Positions 25,663-34,542 of a stretch of DNA of 64,000 nt are shown one piece after another. Under the pieces are notes generated by a model. That model was not told the DNA's origin. It searched no databases and saw only the letters and a program-made list of their open reading frames with translations. The DNA lies in contig NZ_CP042913.1 of assembly GCF_008065115.1 (NCBI RefSeq), forward strand, positions 594,338-658,337, given 5' to 3'. The DNA is from Bythopirellula goksoeyrii (GTDB lineage: Bacteria; Planctomycetota; Planctomycetia; Pirellulales; Lacipirellulaceae). A program made the position numbers and the translations under genes. How positions within the stretch are numbered: position 1 is the stretch's first letter; each line of letters starts with the position of its first letter.

Positions 25663-27369
25663 ATGAGTGACGATAAGAGCAAGAAAGTGAGTGCCGTCGA
25701 GAAGATCAAGCTGGCGAGCAACTATCTCCTCGAGCCGATTCCGCAGGAATTGGCCGATGGCACGGACCATTTTGGTAAGGAGAGTATCCAGCTACTCAAG
25801 CACCACGGCACCTACCAGCAAGATAACCGCGACGAGCGGTCCAAAGAAGGCAAGTCCTATAGCTTCATGCTGCGAACTGCCATTCCAGGTGGCATCATTT
25901 CGAGCGAGCAACTGCTAGCCGAAATGGATCTGGGCGACGAGGTTGCCAACAGTACGCTGCGCATTACGACCCGTCAGGGATTGCAACTGCATGGTGTTCT
26001 CAAGAAGAATTTGAAGCAGGCTATCCGCCGGATCAACGATGTGAAGCTCACTACCATCGCCGCCTGCGGCGACGTGAAGCGCAATGTGATGTGCTCGCCG
26101 TGCCCCTATAAGGGTGACCCCGTCTACGACCAGATGCAGGATCTGGCCGAGCGACTGGCAATTCACCTGACACCCCATACGGGTGCCTACTACGAACTTT
26201 GGCTCACGGATGAGGAAACGGGGGAGAAGCATCAGGCGGGTGGCAGTAACGGACAAGTCGTGGAACCGATCTACGGACCAACTTACCTCCCTCGGAAATT
26301 TAAGTTCGCGATTGGTCTGCCCGGCGACAACAGTGCCGACGTTTACACCAACGATGTCGGTCTATTGGCCATCTGCGAAAACTGGAGAATCGTCGGTTAC
26401 AACATACTCGTCGGTGGTAGTTTTGGTGTCACTCCCAGCGCGAAAAAGACCTTTGCGGCAGTTGCACAGGCGATGTGCTTTGTCACTCCGAATCAGGCGA
26501 TCGATGTCGCGACGGCAATCGTCAAAGTACAGCGCGATTTTGGCAATCGCGCGGATCGCAAGGTTGCCCGCATGAAATACCTGATCCATGATTGGGGTCT
26601 CGACCGGTTCAAGCAAAAGGTCGAAGAGTACTATGGCGCAAATCTACCCGACCCGCGTCCCGTCGTTGTCCACGGCTTCAATGATGGAATGGGCTGGCAG
26701 GCCCAGGGGGACGGCAAGTGGTTCTATGGCCTTAACGTGGAAAACGGACGAATCAAGGACGAGGGAGATTTTCGTCTCAAGACGGCGCTGCGTGAGATTT
26801 GCTCCACTATGGCGCCACCCTTGCGATTGACTCCCCATCAAAGCATTATTTTCTGCGATCTCGCAGAGAAAGATCGTCCCAAGCTGTTCGAGATCTTGCG
26901 CCGCCATGGGGTGCCGCTTAGCGAAGATATCTCCAACGCCCGGCGGTGGTCGATGGCTTGCCCGGCTCTGCCGACCTGTGGTTTGGCGATTACCGAAAGC
27001 GAACGGGTGCTCCCAAGTATCATTGACCAACTTGACGTTGAACTGGACAAACTAGATCTGAAGGACGAAGTGTTTACGTTCCGCATGACCGGTTGCCCCA
27101 ATGGGTGCGCTCGGCCTTACAACTCCGACATTGGCTTGGTTGGCAAGACGGCTGGCAAATACACGATCTTCCTGGGAGGTCGTGTCTGTGGCGATCGGCT
27201 CAACTTCATCTACAAAGACTTGGTACCCGAAGAGGAAGTCATTCCCGATCTGGTGAACGTCTTCCGCTATTTCAAAGAGGCCCGAGAGCAAGAGGAGTCG
27301 TTTGGCGATTTCTGCCATCGGCAAGGTGTAGAAAAACTCCTGGCTGCTTGCGACACGGTGCCAAAGTAG
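25663..27369 (+). CDS. Sulfite reductase, siroheme [4Fe-4S] hemoprotein
   Basis: About 568 residues. The enzyme reduces sulfite to sulfide with six electrons in assimilatory sulfur metabolism. The substrate and siroheme pocket is seen in RITTRQGLQLHGVLKKN and CGDVKRNVMCSP. The cluster cysteines are CPALPTCGLAITESER and RMTGCPNGCARPYNSDIGLV. The CARPY form is that of sulfite rather than nitrite reductases, and is closer to ferredoxin-type Sir than to E. coli CysI. No flavoprotein subunit is adjacent, consistent with ferredoxin as donor, but that is inference. I start at ATG 25663; a GTG at 25636 is also open. Confidence 0.92.
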   Translation: MSDDKSKKVSAVEKIKLASNYLLEPIPQELADGTDHFGKESIQLLKHHGTYQQDNRDERSKEGKSYSFMLRTAIPGGIISSEQLLAEMDLGDEVANSTLRITTRQGLQLHGVLKKNLKQAIRRINDVKLTTIAACGDVKRNVMCSPCPYKGDPVYDQMQDLAERLAIHLTPHTGAYYELWLTDEETGEKHQAGGSNGQVVEPIYGPTYLPRKFKFAIGLPGDNSADVYTNDVGLLAICENWRIVGYNILVGGSFGVTPSAKKTFAAVAQAMCFVTPNQAIDVATAIVKVQRDFGNRADRKVARMKYLIHDWGLDRFKQKVEEYYGANLPDPRPVVVHGFNDGMGWQAQGDGKWFYGLNVENGRIKDEGDFRLKTALREICSTMAPPLRLTPHQSIIFCDLAEKDRPKLFEILRRHGVPLSEDISNARRWSMACPALPTCGLAITESERVLPSIIDQLDVELDKLDLKDEVFTFRMTGCPNGCARPYNSDIGLVGKTAGKYTIFLGGRVCGDRLNFIYKDLVPEEEVIPDLVNVFRYFKEAREQEESFGDFCHRQGVEKLLAACDTVPK

Positions 27370-27468
27370 TTAAGTTTTTGGGAGAATCCCAACGCAAGGC
27401 TCATTTCAACATAGTCGCGATTCTACGATTCGCCCGGGGTCCTTAATTGTTAGTGACAAGGTAAGAAC

Positions 27469-27714
27469 ATGGAATGGCTCTTTGAACGCATGATCGAACT
27501 CGCCGCCTGGGTGGCGTTCATCCTGGGACTGTTTTTTCTCTGCGAAGCGGTTTGGATGCTTGTTCAATGGTTTATCAATCGAGCCGATGTGGACAGCACC
27601 CTTTTTCTGATGAACAGTGCCCAAGCTGCCGGCGCGTTTGTCGCATCTGCCCTCGCAGTCGGTGCGCTGGCCTGTATCGATCGCTACGTGTTTGATTTTG
27701 ACGATCCAAAGTAG
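27469..27714 (+). CDS. Small membrane protein before the ClC gene
   Basis: The 81-residue protein has two hydrophobic helices (about 10-32 and 47-67) and ends in a short acidic tail (DFDDPK). It lies five bases before the ClC transporter on the same strand, so the two are surely co-transcribed. It might be an accessory or stability subunit, but I recognise no family. A reasonable ribosome site (AAGGTAAGAAC) precedes ATG 27469. Confidence 0.7.
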   Translation: MEWLFERMIELAAWVAFILGLFFLCEAVWMLVQWFINRADVDSTLFLMNSAQAAGAFVASALAVGALACIDRYVFDFDDPK

Positions 27715-27719
27715 CGTTC

Positions 27720-29030
27720 ATGTCGATTCGCAAGCCAATCAGCTCGGCAACGGATCAACAGCAATGTCACCTTTTGATATTAGCGCTCGCTTCCCATGTG
27801 GCTGGTGCCTGCGCGGGCTTGGTTGGGGCCCTTTTCCGACTTTCTTTGGATCATGCAGATCGCTTTCGGGATTCTGTTCTTTCTTCTTCTCAAAGTTATG
27901 GCGCAGGGGGACTTCTGCTGGTCGTTGCCGCATGTGCGTTTGCAACCGCGATTGCGGCGTGGCTCGTTGAGCGGTTTTCTCCAGAGGCCTCAGGAAGTGG
28001 CATTCCCCATGTGGAAGCCGTCTTGCTTGATGAGCGGCCACCAACTCGGATGAAGCTCGTTCCCGTTAAATTCCTCGGCGGACTGTTGGCTATTGGCTCG
28101 GGTCTAGCACTCGGGCGCGAAGGTCCCACCGTGCAGATGGGAGCGAGCATTTCTCATCTGCTTGGCAGAAAGCTTGGTCTGAGCGGAGTGGACAATCGTT
28201 CGTTGCTCGCTGCCGGGGCCGGTGCTGGTTTGGCCACAGCATTCAATGCTCCTATTGCAGGCGCGGTGTTTGTGTTGGAGGAGTTGGTGCGAAAATTTGA
28301 TACTCGCATGACGATTGCGACCTTCGGTGCTTCAACAGGTGCCATCACAGTCGCAAGATTGCTGTTGGGGGATCGGCCTGATTTTGATGTCGAAATGCTC
28401 CCCTTTCCTACCACTTTTTCGGTGAGTGCTTCGATGGTACTCGGTGTGGTGCTGGGAGTACTTGGCGTTGCGTACAATCGTGCAATTCTGGGTGCAATTT
28501 CGCTGAGTAAAAAGCTACAGTCCTGGCCAGTGGTCATGCGCGCAGCAGCGATTGGGGGGTCGGTAGGATTACTCGCCTGGTACGCTCCTCAGATCGTGGG
28601 AGGGGGGGACCCGATTACTCAGAACGCCTTAAATCTGAAAACGGTTGCCTTCATGTTGCCTCTAGCGTTTCTCATCCGGTTCGGCCTGGGAGCTATCTCC
28701 TACGCCGCAGCAACACCGGGCGGGCTGTTTGCACCGATGTTGGTGCTGGGCGCACAAGCAGGATTGATGTTTGGCAATCTTTGTCAAACCTGGGTCCCAG
28801 CAGTGACGACAAACCCTACGACGTATGCCGTGACGGCGATGGCCGCCTTTTTCACAGCGGTGGTGCGAGCCCCCCTCACGGGAATCATCCTGGTGATCGA
28901 ACTCACCGGAAGCTACACCCAGTTGCTGCCGATGCTCGCCGCGTGCTTCTCGGCGATGTTGATCCCCACGTTGTGGAAGGATCCACCGATCTACGATTCG
29001 TTGAAGCCACCAGTGGTGAATGACGAATGA
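27720..29030 (+). CDS. ClC-family chloride channel/antiporter
   Basis: The 436-residue polytopic protein has the three ClC selectivity-filter motifs: SGSGIPHVEAVL, GREGPTVQMGASIS with the gating Glu, and TPGGLFAPMLVLG. The internal proton glutamate is kept in FVLEELVRKF, which argues for a proton/chloride exchanger rather than a passive channel. It lacks cytoplasmic CBS domains, as E. coli ClcA does. Its likely role is chloride movement across the inner membrane, for example under acid stress. Confidence 0.93.
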   Translation: MSIRKPISSATDQQQCHLLILALASHVAGACAGLVGALFRLSLDHADRFRDSVLSSSQSYGAGGLLLVVAACAFATAIAAWLVERFSPEASGSGIPHVEAVLLDERPPTRMKLVPVKFLGGLLAIGSGLALGREGPTVQMGASISHLLGRKLGLSGVDNRSLLAAGAGAGLATAFNAPIAGAVFVLEELVRKFDTRMTIATFGASTGAITVARLLLGDRPDFDVEMLPFPTTFSVSASMVLGVVLGVLGVAYNRAILGAISLSKKLQSWPVVMRAAAIGGSVGLLAWYAPQIVGGGDPITQNALNLKTVAFMLPLAFLIRFGLGAISYAAATPGGLFAPMLVLGAQAGLMFGNLCQTWVPAVTTNPTTYAVTAMAAFFTAVVRAPLTGIILVIELTGSYTQLLPMLAACFSAMLIPTLWKDPPIYDSLKPPVVNDE

Positions 29031-29091
29031 CGAAATACCCAAGCACGAAGGAATGACTAAATCCCAATGGCAAAGGGGATATTACTAATCG

Positions 29092-29367
29092 TCATTCATA
29101 CCTCACGGGACCTTCGACAAGTTGGCGAATTTCAGCACGACGTGCCAGTCGGCGTCGATGGTGGCCCATTGCTAGATAGCAGGCCTGTGCATTGTGCCCT
29201 TTTCTCCAGGCTGCTTTCGTGCGGCGGTTGAGTTGCGAGCCGTCTGCCAAGAGCCGTAGCTGAGCAACCGACTCTTGTAGAAAATCCTGAACGAAGCCGA
29301 CGAAGGAAGCTTTCCAACTAGGGAGATATTTATCCATGAATAAAGTGCCCATCCTGTGCATGCGCAA
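29092..29367 (-). CDS. Small basic hypothetical protein
   Basis: A 91-residue frame with the segment MDKYLPSWKASFVGFVQDFL and a basic C-terminal half (MGHHRRRLARRAEIRQLV). The Met at residue 11 (29337) is an equally good start. No family is recognised. It lies between the ClC gene and a palindromic repeat, and only its clean amphipathic composition supports it as a gene. Confidence 0.45.
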   Translation of the reverse strand: MRMHRMGTLFMDKYLPSWKASFVGFVQDFLQESVAQLRLLADGSQLNRRTKAAWRKGHNAQACYLAMGHHRRRLARRAEIRQLVEGPVRYE

Positions 29368-29430
29368 AACCGGTTAATTGAATAGGTTGCCTAATTGTAG
29401 ACGGCTGCGCAGCCAGGGCAAGAAAAGGAA

Positions 29431-29512
29431 ATGACCAATTTCCAAGGCCCAATGACCAAGGGTTGGAAGAGATTTCAACCCTTGGTCATTGGGCCTTGTT
29501 CATTGTAAATTG
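29431..29512. repeat. Palindrome with perfect 22-bp arms
   Basis: AAGGCCCAATGACCAAGGGT then TG (29444-29465) is repeated exactly in reverse complement at 29476-29497 with a 10-base loop, and weaker pairing extends outwards. It belongs to the CCAATGACCA class also seen at 25434 and 42257. It lies just upstream of the dehydrogenase at 29550. Confidence 0.85.
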
Positions 29513-29549
29513 GCAATTGAGTTCTTTTTCCCCTTCCCATGAGTAACCC

Positions 29550-30470
29550 ATGACCCTCTCCATTTCCCCCGAGAAAACCCGTATCGGCTGGATCGGCACC
29601 GGCGTAATGGGCCAGAGTATGTGTCGCCACCTTGTGAAAGCAGGCTACACGACGACCGTATTCAACCGTACTCGTGCCAAGGCGGAGCCGCTTTTGGAAC
29701 TCGGGGCAACTTGGGCCGACTCACCTCGCGAAGTGGCTCAGGCGAGCGATGTGGTGTTTTCCATCGTCGGCTTTCCTGCCGATGTCCAGCAGACAATCTT
29801 AGGTGAGAACGGCGCACTGGCTGGCTCGAAGCCGGGCAACGTATTGGTGGACATGACGACGAGTCGCCCCAGTCTGGCCATCGAAATCGCCGAGCAGGCT
29901 GCCCTGCGGGAAGTTGTCAACATCGACGCGCCCGTTTCCGGCGGGGATGTCGGGGCGCGTAATGGCACGTTGTCGATCATGATCGGTGGCGACGAAGCGC
30001 AGGTTGAAGCCTTGGCCCCCTGCTGGGAAATCATGGGCACCACCTGGGTCTGGCAAGGAGGACCGGGTGCGGGCCAGCACACCAAGATGGTCAACCAAAC
30101 CTTGATCGCCTCGAACATGGTCGGCGTCTGTGAGGGGTTGCTCTACGCCCACCGAGCGGGCCTCGACCTGGAACGTGTGATGCAATCGGTTGCCTCGGGA
30201 GCTGCAGGGAGCTGGTCCTTATCCAACCTGGGACCGCGCATCATCGCAGGCAATTTCGATCCCGGATTTTTCGTTGAGCATTTTGTCAAAGACATGGGCA
30301 TCGCCCTGGCCGAGGCCGAGCGGATGGGACTGAAGTTGCCCGGGCTTGCGCTGGCAAACGAGCTTTATGGCAAGCTTGTCGAGCAAGGGCATGCTCGTAG
30401 TGGAACGCACGCGTTGATGCTGGCACTTGCGGGGATGAGCGGCGTTGATTGGTCGGAGCGAGACGGGTGA
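29550..30470 (+). CDS. NAD(P)-dependent dehydrogenase, 3-hydroxyisobutyrate dehydrogenase-like
   Basis: The 306-residue enzyme belongs to the beta-hydroxyacid dehydrogenases. It has a Rossmann start [20 protein letters not shown], the substrate loop [19 protein letters not shown], and the catalytic Lys in [18 protein letters not shown]. It also has the C-terminal helix [20 protein letters not shown]. Members act on 3-hydroxyisobutyrate, tartronate semialdehyde or related small acids, and the sequence does not decide which. Confidence 0.9.
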   Translation: MTLSISPEKTRIGWIGTGVMGQSMCRHLVKAGYTTTVFNRTRAKAEPLLELGATWADSPREVAQASDVVFSIVGFPADVQQTILGENGALAGSKPGNVLVDMTTSRPSLAIEIAEQAALREVVNIDAPVSGGDVGARNGTLSIMIGGDEAQVEALAPCWEIMGTTWVWQGGPGAGQHTKMVNQTLIASNMVGVCEGLLYAHRAGLDLERVMQSVASGAAGSWSLSNLGPRIIAGNFDPGFFVEHFVKDMGIALAEAERMGLKLPGLALANELYGKLVEQGHARSGTHALMLALAGMSGVDWSERDG

Positions 30471-30534
30471 GTCGGAGATTTTTCTCACGCCCAGCTTGTA
30501 GAAAACCAAACAACACAGAACTATCACCTCGCTT

Positions 30535-30564
30535 TTGACTAACTGATTCAATTCGATGTATACT
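30535..30564 (+). promoter_or_regulatory. Sigma-70-type promoter of the toxin-antitoxin pair
   Basis: TTGACT (30535-30540) and TATACT (30559-30564) are separated by 18 bases. The antitoxin ATG follows 23 bases after the -10 box, with AGAGGAGAA as ribosome site. Confidence 0.7.
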
Positions 30565-30586
30565 GAAGCGTAGAGGAGAACCAGCA

Positions 30587-30802
30587 ATGAGAATGATTGA
30601 AATCTCTGATGAAGCGTATCAGACCTTGGCGAAATTCCACGGTGACGTGAACTTGTATGTCGAAAAGCTCGCGGCCGAAGCCCGTGAAGTCGCAGCCGTG
30701 CAAGAAGGAATTGACGCCTATAATGCGGGGGATTGTCGACCACTCGCAGAATTTGGCGGGGAACTTCAAGAACGCTTTGGCATCGACACTTCCCAGGCAT
30801 GA
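30587..30802 (+). CDS. Antitoxin of a ParDE/RelBE-like pair
   Basis: The 71-residue protein starts with a short strand and helix (MIEISDEAYQTLAKFHGDVN) as in ribbon-helix-helix antitoxins. The C-terminal part EGIDAYNAGDCRPLAEFGG resembles the toxin-binding tails of ParD-like proteins. Its TGA overlaps the toxin ATG (ATGA), the usual antitoxin-first coupling. It probably represses its own promoter, as such antitoxins do. Confidence 0.75.
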   Translation: MRMIEISDEAYQTLAKFHGDVNLYVEKLAAEAREVAAVQEGIDAYNAGDCRPLAEFGGELQERFGIDTSQA

Positions 30803-31125
30803 AACGCCGCGTTGTCATCACCGGTCCAGCCGAAACCGATACTCTTTCCAATCACCGCTGGTGGGCCGATAACCATTCGCCAGAGCAAGCCCTTCGCTGG
30901 CTAGAGGGGATTTATGCGGCGATGTTCAAGCTGGCCTCTACGGCCGAGACGAATCCGCCAGCAGACGAGAAGTCACTACGCAAGGCAGGCATTCAGCAAG
31001 TCAGTTTTGGTCTCGGCAGCAGGCCAACCCATCGAATTATTTACACGATCGATGGCAGCTATGTGGTTATATACCGCGTCCGGGCATTCAAGCAGGATGA
31101 ACTCGATTTGAGTAACCTGGAATAG
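30799..31125 (+). CDS. ParE/RelE-like toxin
   Basis: The 108-residue protein matches the plasmid-stabilisation ParE/RelE superfamily. An N-terminal helix pair contains WWADNHSPEQALRWLEGI, and the core strands are FGLGSRPTHRIIYTIDGSYV then VIYRVRAFKQDEL. I start at ATG 30799, overlapping the antitoxin stop; the open frame to 30733 is out of register with family length. Whether it cleaves mRNA or blocks gyrase cannot be told from sequence. Confidence 0.82.
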   Translation: MKRRVVITGPAETDTLSNHRWWADNHSPEQALRWLEGIYAAMFKLASTAETNPPADEKSLRKAGIQQVSFGLGSRPTHRIIYTIDGSYVVIYRVRAFKQDELDLSNLE

Positions 31126-31264
31126 ATTCGATTATCGCATTTATTAACGGACCACTAATAGAGAAAGGGAACGAAACAAGTTTCTCACAAATCCTTCTGC
31201 CCCATGTTCCTATTAATCTTAGGCACTCTCGCTTAGTCACTAGCGGCACTGTAAAATTGTAAGA

Positions 31265-31801
31265 ATGGAATCCTCTACTCAATGTAGAACCTGGCGATTT
31301 TCTATACGTGAATTGCTTCTCTTGATGGCGCTGATTGCAGTGCTTTTAGCTCTTTACGTAACCAATAGGCCATACTCACCCACGGCATTTATTTCCACGC
31401 TTGAGGAAAGATCAATTCTAGCAACGCTTTGCGCTGATTTGAGCGTGCCGATTGAATTTGGAGGAACCAGCATCGGAAGTGGAAATTCCAGTTGGAGCGG
31501 AGGTGAAAGAGAATCAAGTCTCATACTCACCGTACCTGACATCAAAAACTTTCAAGAAGTTGTGATGCCAAGATTCCGTGAATACATCGAACGGAAAGTA
31601 AGAGGTTTCGGCGGTACTATTGTTGGTCAATCTCAGGGGGGAACGAATGATGGCGGAACTTCCAACTCTGAGGTTTTTAAACGATTGCAACAGTTCAGCT
31701 TCCTATATCGCATCAAAGGGACTCGAGGGGCAATTCGAGTTTACTCCTTTGAACACTCGGAAAGGCAGCTGCGGATACTGATTCTTGTGGATGAACATTG
31801 A
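31265..31801 (+). CDS. Membrane-anchored hypothetical protein
   Basis: The 178-residue product starts with WRFSIRELLLLMALIAVLLA, an N-terminal anchor pattern common in planctomycete hypothetical proteins, followed by a soluble domain outside the membrane. The domain contains a Gly/Ser-rich loop and no recognisable motif. The gene stands alone. Confidence 0.6.
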   Translation: MESSTQCRTWRFSIRELLLLMALIAVLLALYVTNRPYSPTAFISTLEERSILATLCADLSVPIEFGGTSIGSGNSSWSGGERESSLILTVPDIKNFQEVVMPRFREYIERKVRGFGGTIVGQSQGGTNDGGTSNSEVFKRLQQFSFLYRIKGTRGAIRVYSFEHSERQLRILILVDEH

Positions 31802-31837
31802 GAGGCGGAGAGACGATTAGAGCTCAGCTGAAGGATG

Positions 31838-31864
31838 TTCGGGGTCGGGGACGACCCGGCTCGC
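31838..31864. repeat. Palindromic unit shared with 51931-51958
   Basis: TTCGGGGTCGGGGACGACCC then GGCTCGC is, in reverse complement, the same as the segment that follows the stop codon at 51931-51933, apart from one extra G. It lies upstream of the pseudo-receiver gene, and an open frame that starts inside it is spurious. Confidence 0.75.
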
Positions 31865-31960
31865 TGCAGTTTTGCTAGCATTGCACTTCTCTTGACGCCC
31901 CCGCGGTGCCGTTCTACAGTTCGCGCGGCAATTGCTCTTCCTCTCGCACTCTTTCTCGCT

Positions 31961-32974
31961 ATGAACAACGCTGCCAAAAAAACTGAGCCGACTTCACCCA
32001 GCCGCCCTATGAAGGGCTCGCTGCCGCCGCGGATGAAGGTGCTGTACATCACTACGCTCAATCGCACGGGTGGTTGGTTGGCTGAGGCCTTTGCCGCCGA
32101 TAGCGCGACGCAGATATTGCTTGAAGAAGTGGTCGGAGTCACGTCAGCACTTGCCAAGCTCCGCGATGAAGTGTTCGATGCCGTGATCGTCAGTCATGAG
32201 CCACCCGTGCTCGACGCTTTGGATCTGGTCGAAGGCCTGCGGGCTGGTGGGAACGAGGAGCCGATGATACTGCTGGGTTCGCAGCGACCACATGAGATCG
32301 ATGCCCTCTGTTACGAGGTAGGAGCCGACGATTATTGCTGTGTCGCTGAGACTACAGTCCGGGGCCTGCTCTGGAAGTTTGCCCGAGCAATCGAACGCCA
32401 TCAACTCCAGCGCGAAAACCGGCGGATGGTCCAAGCCGACCGGCAACGACTCAAGCAGGAGCATCTCGAAGCACAGCGTCTGCTTGAGCAACAACGCTTG
32501 TTGATCGCCGACCTGGAAGTGCTGAAGAACCCCACGGCCACCTCGGAGCAAGGAGACGTGCTGACCGAGTTCGACGATTGCCTCGCCAAAGCCGCCACCG
32601 CAGCGGTTGATGTGCCACTGAATTTGCCTGAGCCACTCGTCAACCACTATCGAGAGTTGTTGCGAACTTACGTGATCATGGGCGTCGGCAACTTGACCAA
32701 CGAGATGGCCGAGCTGAGCGAATTGCTTGCCGCGTCGGAGGTTTCTGCGCAACGCGCGCTGCAATTGCATGTGACGGTCCTTGAGGATCTGGTCCAGGGA
32801 CTTGGCTCGCGGAGTGCCCGGCATGTAATGAATCGGGCCGATCTGTTGGTGCTGGAGGTGATGGGACACCTGGCCGACGGTTATCGCCAGCGCTACTTCG
32901 AGCGTCGCAATCCCCCCCGCCAAAAGTCGCTGCCCGGCTTCGATTCTGGTTCGGCAATTCGCGTCGCGGCATGA
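31961..32974 (+). CDS. Protein with receiver-like domain lacking the phospho-acceptor
   Basis: About 337 residues. An N-terminal response-regulator-like fold (about 25-145: MKVLYITTLN, FDAVIVSHEPP, EEPMILLGSQRP, GADDYCCVAE) is followed by a coiled coil (about 145-190). A helical C-terminal domain (about 220-320) comes last. The acidic cluster, the Asp at the end of strand 3 and the conserved Lys of true receivers are replaced (TT, S/H, C), so phosphorylation is unlikely. I take ATG 31961, the first Met beyond a repeat; ATG 32009 is also possible and neither has a clear ribosome site. Function unknown. Confidence 0.7.
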   Translation: MNNAAKKTEPTSPSRPMKGSLPPRMKVLYITTLNRTGGWLAEAFAADSATQILLEEVVGVTSALAKLRDEVFDAVIVSHEPPVLDALDLVEGLRAGGNEEPMILLGSQRPHEIDALCYEVGADDYCCVAETTVRGLLWKFARAIERHQLQRENRRMVQADRQRLKQEHLEAQRLLEQQRLLIADLEVLKNPTATSEQGDVLTEFDDCLAKAATAAVDVPLNLPEPLVNHYRELLRTYVIMGVGNLTNEMAELSELLAASEVSAQRALQLHVTVLEDLVQGLGSRSARHVMNRADLLVLEVMGHLADGYRQRYFERRNPPRQKSLPGFDSGSAIRVAA

Positions 32975-33008
32975 TTGAGCAATTCTTGCTACAATCTCTC
33001 CAAGTTTG

Positions 33009-33058
33009 ATCTGCGTCAATCAGCCCCATCCGCGTTTATCCGCGTCCCATTTCTTAAT
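33009..33058. repeat. Half copy of the 12992-13102 element
   Basis: GATCTGCGTCAATCAGCCCC then ATCCGCGTTTATCCGCGTCC matches the reverse complement of the left arm at 12985-13036 in most positions. It precedes the MazG-like gene by about 20 bases. Confidence 0.65.
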
Positions 33059-33080
33059 CAGTACCCAGCAAAGAGCTTCC

Positions 33081-33452
33081 ATGGACGACACCCAAACCAC
33101 CCTTGCCGACTTGCGCGAACTGGTCCGCCAGTTTGTCGACGAGCGCGACTGGCAGCAGTTTCACTCCCCCAAGAATCTTGCCATGGCCCTGGCAGTCGAG
33201 GCTGCCGAGTTGATGGAACACTTCCAATGGGTTGACCTTCCTGAGTCGCGCAAGGTCACCTCTGATGAGGAAAAGCTCACGGCCATTGGCGAAGAACTGG
33301 CTGACGTGCTGAGTTACACGCTCGCCCTGGCCAATTCGCTGGGGATCGATATCGCCACCGCCCACCGGCGCAAGATGGTGTTGAACGCGGAGAAATATCC
33401 GGCTGACGAATTCCGCGGCCGATTTGGCGGCAAGAATTCACAGGCGGATTGA
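33081..33452 (+). CDS. MazG-like nucleotide pyrophosphohydrolase
   Basis: The 123-residue protein belongs to the small all-alpha NTP pyrophosphohydrolases (RS21-C6/dCTPase-like) that cleave (d)NTPs to monophosphates. The metal site is seen as EAAELMEHFQW and GEELADVLSYTLALAN, with KYPADEFRGRFGG at the end. I start at ATG 33081; codons upstream lie in a dispersed repeat. The next gene starts seven bases after its stop, so it is co-transcribed with the ATP-grasp gene. Confidence 0.9.
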   Translation: MDDTQTTLADLRELVRQFVDERDWQQFHSPKNLAMALAVEAAELMEHFQWVDLPESRKVTSDEEKLTAIGEELADVLSYTLALANSLGIDIATAHRRKMVLNAEKYPADEFRGRFGGKNSQAD

Positions 33453-33459
33453 GTATGTG

Positions 33460-34530
33460 ATGGTAGAGCGCAGCAGGATAGCCGTAGTTGGTGCCAGTGC
33501 TCGGGCAGCGGCATTTTCCTTGCTTCGCCAGGGCCACGCCGTCGTCGCGGCAGATCTGTTTGCCGATGCCGACCTGCGGCGAGTTTGTGATGTCGAGCAG
33601 GTGACCAACTATCCGCACGGTTTGGCCGAATGGCTCTCACGCACCAAGTGCGATGAATGGCTCTATACGGGTGCTTTAGAGAACTATCCAGATCTCGTTG
33701 ACCGAATGGCTGCTTTGAGACCCCTGCGAGGTAGCGCCGGTTCGATGCTGCGAGCGGTGCGCGATCCACTCTTGTTACAAATAGCTCTCACCTCAGTTGG
33801 GCTCAACTTTCCTGAAACTCACCTCTGCCATGGTCAGCCCCCCGGTTCGGGCGATTGGCTGCACAAGACGGGCCAAGGGGCCAGCGGCAGTGGAGTGAGC
33901 GAACTTGATCCCAGCAGCCTGTCAACTCAAGGTTATTGGCAGCGTCGAGTGCCTGGGTTGTCAGGCTCCGCCATGTTCTTGGCGTCAGATCCGAGCTGCT
34001 CATTGCTCGGCATCACACGCCAACTAGTCGGCGAAACTTGGACCGGGGCGCGCCAATTTCAATACGCAGGTACACTTTCGCCTTGGCGGCTTCCTGAAGC
34101 GGGAGTAGCAGAGCTCGTTCGCATGGGTGAATTCTTAATGCAAGAGTTCAAACTCAGCGGACCGTTTGGAGTGGATTTTATCTACGACGATTCCCATGTG
34201 TGGCCCGTCGAAGTCAACCCTCGTACCTCCGCCGCGGCAGAAGTGGTAGAGAGGGTCACCAGCACCCACGCCTGCGCCGGCAAAGCTGTTCTCTACGCAA
34301 AACGCCCACTTGCGATTTCGCGCGACATCAGCGAAGGACTCCTCCACCGCGCCGGTTCAATCGAAAACCCAGAGCTGGCGGACATTCCCAACACGGATAC
34401 ACAAATTGCGACCGGGGAACCTATTCTCACCGTTCTTGCTGACGGAGATTGCCTGGCCGAGGTCGAAGAAAATCTTCGTGAGCGAGTCGCCAGGCTGGAG
34501 TCAGAACTCTATGTTACTATGGTACTATAA
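33460..34530 (+). CDS. ATP-grasp family protein
   Basis: About 356 residues. After an N-terminal Rossmann-like domain (RIAVVGASARAAAFSLLRQG) comes an ATP-grasp domain with a short Gly/Ser-rich loop (GQGASGSGVSE). The metal-binding block FGVDFIYDDSHVWPVEVNPR carries the typical Glu and Asn. Enzymes of this superfamily ligate an acid to an amine or thiol using ATP. It resembles the COG2232-type ATP-grasp proteins that occur with tetrahydromethanopterin-linked C1 genes in some planctomycetes, but no such genes are in this window. It is 12 bases upstream of the phosphoesterase gene, in one operon. Confidence 0.8.
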   Translation: MVERSRIAVVGASARAAAFSLLRQGHAVVAADLFADADLRRVCDVEQVTNYPHGLAEWLSRTKCDEWLYTGALENYPDLVDRMAALRPLRGSAGSMLRAVRDPLLLQIALTSVGLNFPETHLCHGQPPGSGDWLHKTGQGASGSGVSELDPSSLSTQGYWQRRVPGLSGSAMFLASDPSCSLLGITRQLVGETWTGARQFQYAGTLSPWRLPEAGVAELVRMGEFLMQEFKLSGPFGVDFIYDDSHVWPVEVNPRTSAAAEVVERVTSTHACAGKAVLYAKRPLAISRDISEGLLHRAGSIENPELADIPNTDTQIATGEPILTVLADGDCLAEVEENLRERVARLESELYVTMVL

Positions 34531-34542
34531 GGAACTCTTCTC

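Noticed and set aside
31835-31960. Upstream extension of the pseudo-receiver gene
   Set aside because: It begins inside a palindromic repeat (31838-31864) and encodes no conserved sequence.
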